Assembly: GCF_003333265.1 (NCBI RefSeq)
Contig: NZ_QOLB01000034.1
Location: 1 to 38,451 of the forward strand
Origin: Candidatus Halocynthiibacter alkanivorans
Lineage (GTDB): Bacteria > Pseudomonadota > Alphaproteobacteria > Rhodobacterales > Rhodobacteraceae
Direction: 5' to 3'
Length of the DNA: 38,451 nucleotides
Shown here: piece by piece, positions 35,856 to 38,451 of the stretch
Numbering within the stretch: position 1 is the stretch's first letter
Layout of the letters: each line of letters opens with the position of its first letter
Position numbers and translations under genes: made by a program
Notes under the pieces: generated by a model
Seen by the model: only the letters and a program-made list of their open reading frames with translations
Databases searched by the model: none
Told to the model about the DNA's origin: nothing

Positions 35856-36670
35856 ACCTGCAGGGCCTCCTGTTCTTCACGTCTTTGCCGTGCAATCGCA
35901 CGTTTTGAAATCAGCGATGCCGAGATGACACCGAAGGTGACGATGCTGATCAGGATCGTAGACAATGCGTTGATCTCCGGGCTGACACCGAGCCGGACCG
36001 CGCTAAAAATTTTGATCGGCAAAGTAGTCGCGGACGGGCCGGAGGTGAAAGACGCGATCACCAGGTCGTCGAGCGACAGGGTAAACGCCAGCAGCCAGCC
36101 CGACAACACCGCCGGGGTGATGATCGGCAGGGTAACGCTGCGAAACGCGTCAAACGGCGTGCAACCCAGATCCAGCGCCGCTTCTTCTAAAGACTGGTCA
36201 AAGGAGGCCAGCCGTGACGACACCACGACGGATACATAACACATGGAGAAAGTAGTATGGGCCAGAATGATCGTCAGCACGCCTCGGTCCAGCCCGATTG
36301 AAATGAACAGCAGCAGCAGCGACAGACCGGTGATGACTTCGGGCATAACCAGTGGCGCGTATATCATCCCCGAAAACAGCGTCCGTCCCATGAAACGCCC
36401 GCTTCGTACCATTACATAGGCCGCCATCGTGCCCAGAACGGTGGCCAGGGTCGAAGAGGCCAAACCGACCTTTAACGTGACCCAGGCGGCGTCGAGAAAC
36501 GCTTCGTTCTGAAACAATTCGCCGTACCACCTGGTGGAAAATCCGGCCCAGACCGTGACCAGCTTTGAAGCGTTGAAACTGTAGATCACCAGAATGATCA
36601 TCGGAATGTAAAGGAAGGCGAAACCAAGGGTCAGAGAGGTGATGTTAAACCAGGAGTATCGGCGGTTCAT
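35852..36670 (-). CDS. PotI/PotC-type polyamine ABC permease
   Basis: The 272-residue inner-membrane permease has about six hydrophobic segments and the EAA coupling loop (E-E-A-A-L-D-L-G-C-T-P, then F-R-S-V-T-L-P-I-I-x-P) that contacts the ATPase. Layout and sequence style match PotC/PotI subunits of spermidine or putrescine importers. It overlaps both neighbours by four bases (the PotH-type permease before, the synthetase after), so the transporter and the catabolic genes are made from one coupled message. Whether the substrate is putrescine or spermidine cannot be decided from the permease. Confidence 0.9.
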   Translation of the reverse strand: MNRRYSWFNITSLTLGFAFLYIPMIILVIYSFNASKLVTVWAGFSTRWYGELFQNEAFLDAAWVTLKVGLASSTLATVLGTMAAYVMVRSGRFMGRTLFSGMIYAPLVMPEVITGLSLLLLFISIGLDRGVLTIILAHTTFSMCYVSVVVSSRLASFDQSLEEAALDLGCTPFDAFRSVTLPIITPAVLSGWLLAFTLSLDDLVIASFTSGPSATTLPIKIFSAVRLGVSPEINALSTILISIVTFGVISASLISKRAIARQRREEQEALQV

Positions 36671-37563
36671 TTTTCAGCCTCCCGCTGTTTTTGCTCGTTG
36701 CGCTGGAACAGGACGATGGGAAGGATCAGCAACAGCAGCAGGATCACCGCGACGGCTGAGGCGACCGGCCAGTCGCGGTTGGAGAAGAACTCCTCCCACA
36801 GAACTTTGCCGATCATCAGCGTATCCGATCCACCGAGAACCGAGGGGATGACAAATTCACCCAAGGCGGGAATGAAGACCAGAAAACACCCCGCAATAAT
36901 GCCCGGTTTTGACAGCGGCACCGTCACCAGCCAAAAGGCCTGAAACCGCGAACAGCCAAGATCTTCAGCCGCTTCCAGCAGCGTATCGTCGAGTTTTTCC
37001 AGTGCCGCATAAACTGGCAGAACCATAAAGGGCAGGTAGGTGTAGACGATGCCGATGTAGACCGCAGTGTTGGTGTTGAGGATCATCAAAGGGCTGTCGA
37101 TTACCCCGACCCAGAGCAGAACCTGGTTCAGATACCCCTCCTGGCTGAGAATGCTTTTCCACGCGTAGACCCGGATCAGAAAGCTGGTCCAGAATGGCAG
37201 GATCGCCAGCATCATCAGTGTCGGCCGCCACTCAGAAGCGGCGCGCGCCATCGCATAGGCCAGCGGGAAGCCGACAAGAAGCGTCATAAGTGTTGACAGA
37301 AATGCGATCTTTGCACTGGACAGATAGGCCCGCCAGTACAGCTCATCCTCGGTGAGGAAGATGAAGTTTTCGAAATCGAGCTCTGACAGGAAGGTCTTGA
37401 AATCGCTCCAGTTGCCGATGCCATCAAGGGTCGGCACGTAGGGCGGGATGGCGATAGCGTAATCGGACAGCGCGATTTTCAGTACAATGGCGAACGGGAT
37501 CAGAAACAGCGCCAGCAACCATGAGTAGGGCACAAGTATCAGGAACAGTTTGCGTAAATCCAT
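36667..37563 (-). CDS. PotH/PotB-type polyamine ABC permease
   Basis: The 298-residue inner-membrane protein is the second permease subunit. Six hydrophobic segments are visible, with the EAA loop L-L-E-A-A-E-D-L-G-C-S-R and the downstream F-W-L-V-T-V-P-L-S-K-P-G. A periplasmic stretch after the first helix (about 25-85) is long, as in PotB/PotH. The frame is open to 37623, but ATG 37563 begins the basic tip and first helix and follows an AGGTG site eight bases upstream; the ATPase gene ends 15 bases before it. No PotD/PotF-type binding protein lies in the window; it may be beyond the right edge. Confidence 0.9.
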   Translation of the reverse strand: MDLRKLFLILVPYSWLLALFLIPFAIVLKIALSDYAIAIPPYVPTLDGIGNWSDFKTFLSELDFENFIFLTEDELYWRAYLSSAKIAFLSTLMTLLVGFPLAYAMARAASEWRPTLMMLAILPFWTSFLIRVYAWKSILSQEGYLNQVLLWVGVIDSPLMILNTNTAVYIGIVYTYLPFMVLPVYAALEKLDDTLLEAAEDLGCSRFQAFWLVTVPLSKPGIIAGCFLVFIPALGEFVIPSVLGGSDTLMIGKVLWEEFFSNRDWPVASAVAVILLLLLILPIVLFQRNEQKQREAEK

Positions 37564-37577
37564 CACATGCGCACCTG

Positions 37578-38451
37578 CTACTGGCTCAGAAGGACACCGG
37601 CGGTGTCGGTAAAGGACAGCCACACAGAGTCATGCCAGGTGAAACTGCGCCGTGAAATCCGGCGGTTGTTGGCCTGTTGGGCTTTGATCACCTGGCCTGT
37701 CGGCAATTCAACATGATAGGTTGAGATATTTCCGAGATAGGCTATTTCCAGCACTTTGCCCTGCATTGTATTGGTCCGGTCCGTCGGCCTGTCCCGGGTG
37801 ATCGACACTTTCTCCGGCCGGATCGCAAAATGACAGATGTCATCACTGGCAAAGGCGTGCTGGCTGGTGCCAATGATAGGTGCGTGATTTTCACACCACT
37901 GAATGGCATAGCGGTTGTCGCTCTCCGGTTTTGCCAGCCCTTTAATGATATTCACATCGCCAATGAAATCAGCGACGTATATGGAATTCGGGGCCTCGTA
38001 GATCCGGTCGGGTGGCGCCACTTGCACCAGTTTCCCATGGTTCACCACTGCAATCCGGCTTGCGACCGTCATCGCCTCTTCCTGATCATGGGTGACAATG
38101 ACAAAGGTGGTGCCGGTTTTTTCCTGAATATCCATCAGTTCAAACTGCGTTTCCTGCCGCAGTTTTTTGTCAAGTGCGCCAAGCGGTTCATCCAGCAGCA
38201 GCAGTTTCGGGGCCTTGGCAAGCGAACGCGCGAGTGCCACGCGCTGGCGCTGGCCTCCCGATATCTGATGTGGCCTGCGTGAGGCGAACTGCGAGAGCTG
38301 CACCAGGCTGAGCATCTCTTCCACCCGGCCGGCAATTTCAGATTTGGGCATATCTGAGCGTTTCAGCCCGAAGGCGATATTGTCGGCAACACTGAGATGC
38401 GGGAACAGCGCATATGACTGAAACATCATGTTCACAGCGCGCTTGTTGGGC
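37578..38451 (-). CDS. PotG/PotA-type polyamine ABC ATPase, partial
   Basis: The gene runs off the right edge and lacks its start: the visible part begins at the Q-loop region (P-N-K-R-A-V-N-M-M-F-Q-S-Y-A-L-F-P-H), so roughly the first 75-100 residues including Walker A are missing. Present are the signature S-G-G-Q-R-Q-R-V-A-L-A-R-S, Walker B L-L-L-L-D-E-P, the D-loop G-A-L-D and the H-loop V-T-H-D-Q-E-E-A, followed by a TOBE-type C-terminal domain. It energises the two permeases encoded after it. GTG 38435 is internal, not the true start. Confidence 0.92.
   Translation of the reverse strand, partial: PNKRAVNMMFQSYALFPHLSVADNIAFGLKRSDMPKSEIAGRVEEMLSLVQLSQFASRRPHQISGGQRQRVALARSLAKAPKLLLLDEPLGALDKKLRQETQFELMDIQEKTGTTFVIVTHDQEEAMTVASRIAVVNHGKLVQVAPPDRIYEAPNSIYVADFIGDVNIIKGLAKPESDNRYAIQWCENHAPIIGTSQHAFASDDICHFAIRPEKVSITRDRPTDRTNTMQGKVLEIAYLGNISTYHVELPTGQVIKAQQANNRRISRRSFTWHDSVWLSFTDTAGVLLSQ

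Noticed and set aside
34755-36239. 494-codon plus-strand open frame opposite the PuuA-type and PotI-type genes
   Set aside because: Antisense shadow spanning two real genes with clear motifs; no start signal or domain.

Overview
The window looks like a chromosomal segment of a marine, roseobacter-like alphaproteobacterium (order Rhodobacterales). The evidence is gene content and layout: an invasion-associated locus B family protein, a DUF882 Tat-exported peptidase, an aroK-aroB pair divergent from a xerD/CorC-type operon, FAD-GcvT fusion oxidases beside a glycine-betaine-type ABC transporter, a non-pyrrolysine MttB homologue, and a gamma-glutamyl-putrescine pathway operon. Base composition is moderately GC-rich with strong G/C third positions. 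I see no rRNA, tRNA, CRISPR array, insertion sequence or prophage. Assignments are made by reading motifs; no database search was run.

Left third (1-13800): mostly housekeeping and envelope genes. A small cysteine-rich exported protein is followed by a DUF882/M15-type peptidase and a divergent YcbB-type L,D-transpeptidase. An lpxD-acyl carrier protein-ketoacyl synthase operon converges on an IalB-family gene across a shared terminator. Between IalB and a CorC/HlyC-type membrane protein lie two tandem small-RNA candidates on the minus strand. Each has a hairpin loop carrying an anti-Shine-Dalgarno CCUCC core and its own terminator. A minus-strand operon (48-residue membrane protein, 522-residue exported protein, XerD, CorC-like) is divergent from aroK-aroB.

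Middle (13868-31046): a region that looks devoted to methylated quaternary or secondary amines. On the minus strand, proX, proV, a double-length proW, a choline-kinase-like phosphotransferase, an FAD-GcvT oxidase and an inositol-monophosphatase-family phosphatase form one operon, largely with overlapping genes. A DeoR-type regulator is divergent from it, with an inverted repeat in the shared control region. On the plus strand follow an AT-rich orphan ORF, a second FAD-GcvT oxidase, a HutD homologue, an MttB-family methyltransferase and a Tat-exported family-5 solute-binding protein. A plausible joint role is uptake of a betaine-like compound, stepwise demethylation and transfer of one-carbon units to tetrahydrofolate. 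The kinase and phosphatase in the same operon are not explained by this.

Right third (31458-38451, minus strand): a polyamine operon. A PotG/PotA-type ATPase (cut by the window edge), two PotH/PotI-type permeases, a PuuA-type gamma-glutamylpolyamine synthetase, a PuuB-type FAD oxidase, a class I glutamine amidotransferase that could play the PuuD role, and an agmatinase-family ureohydrolase follow one another with overlaps or very short gaps. A decayed coding frame lies just downstream.
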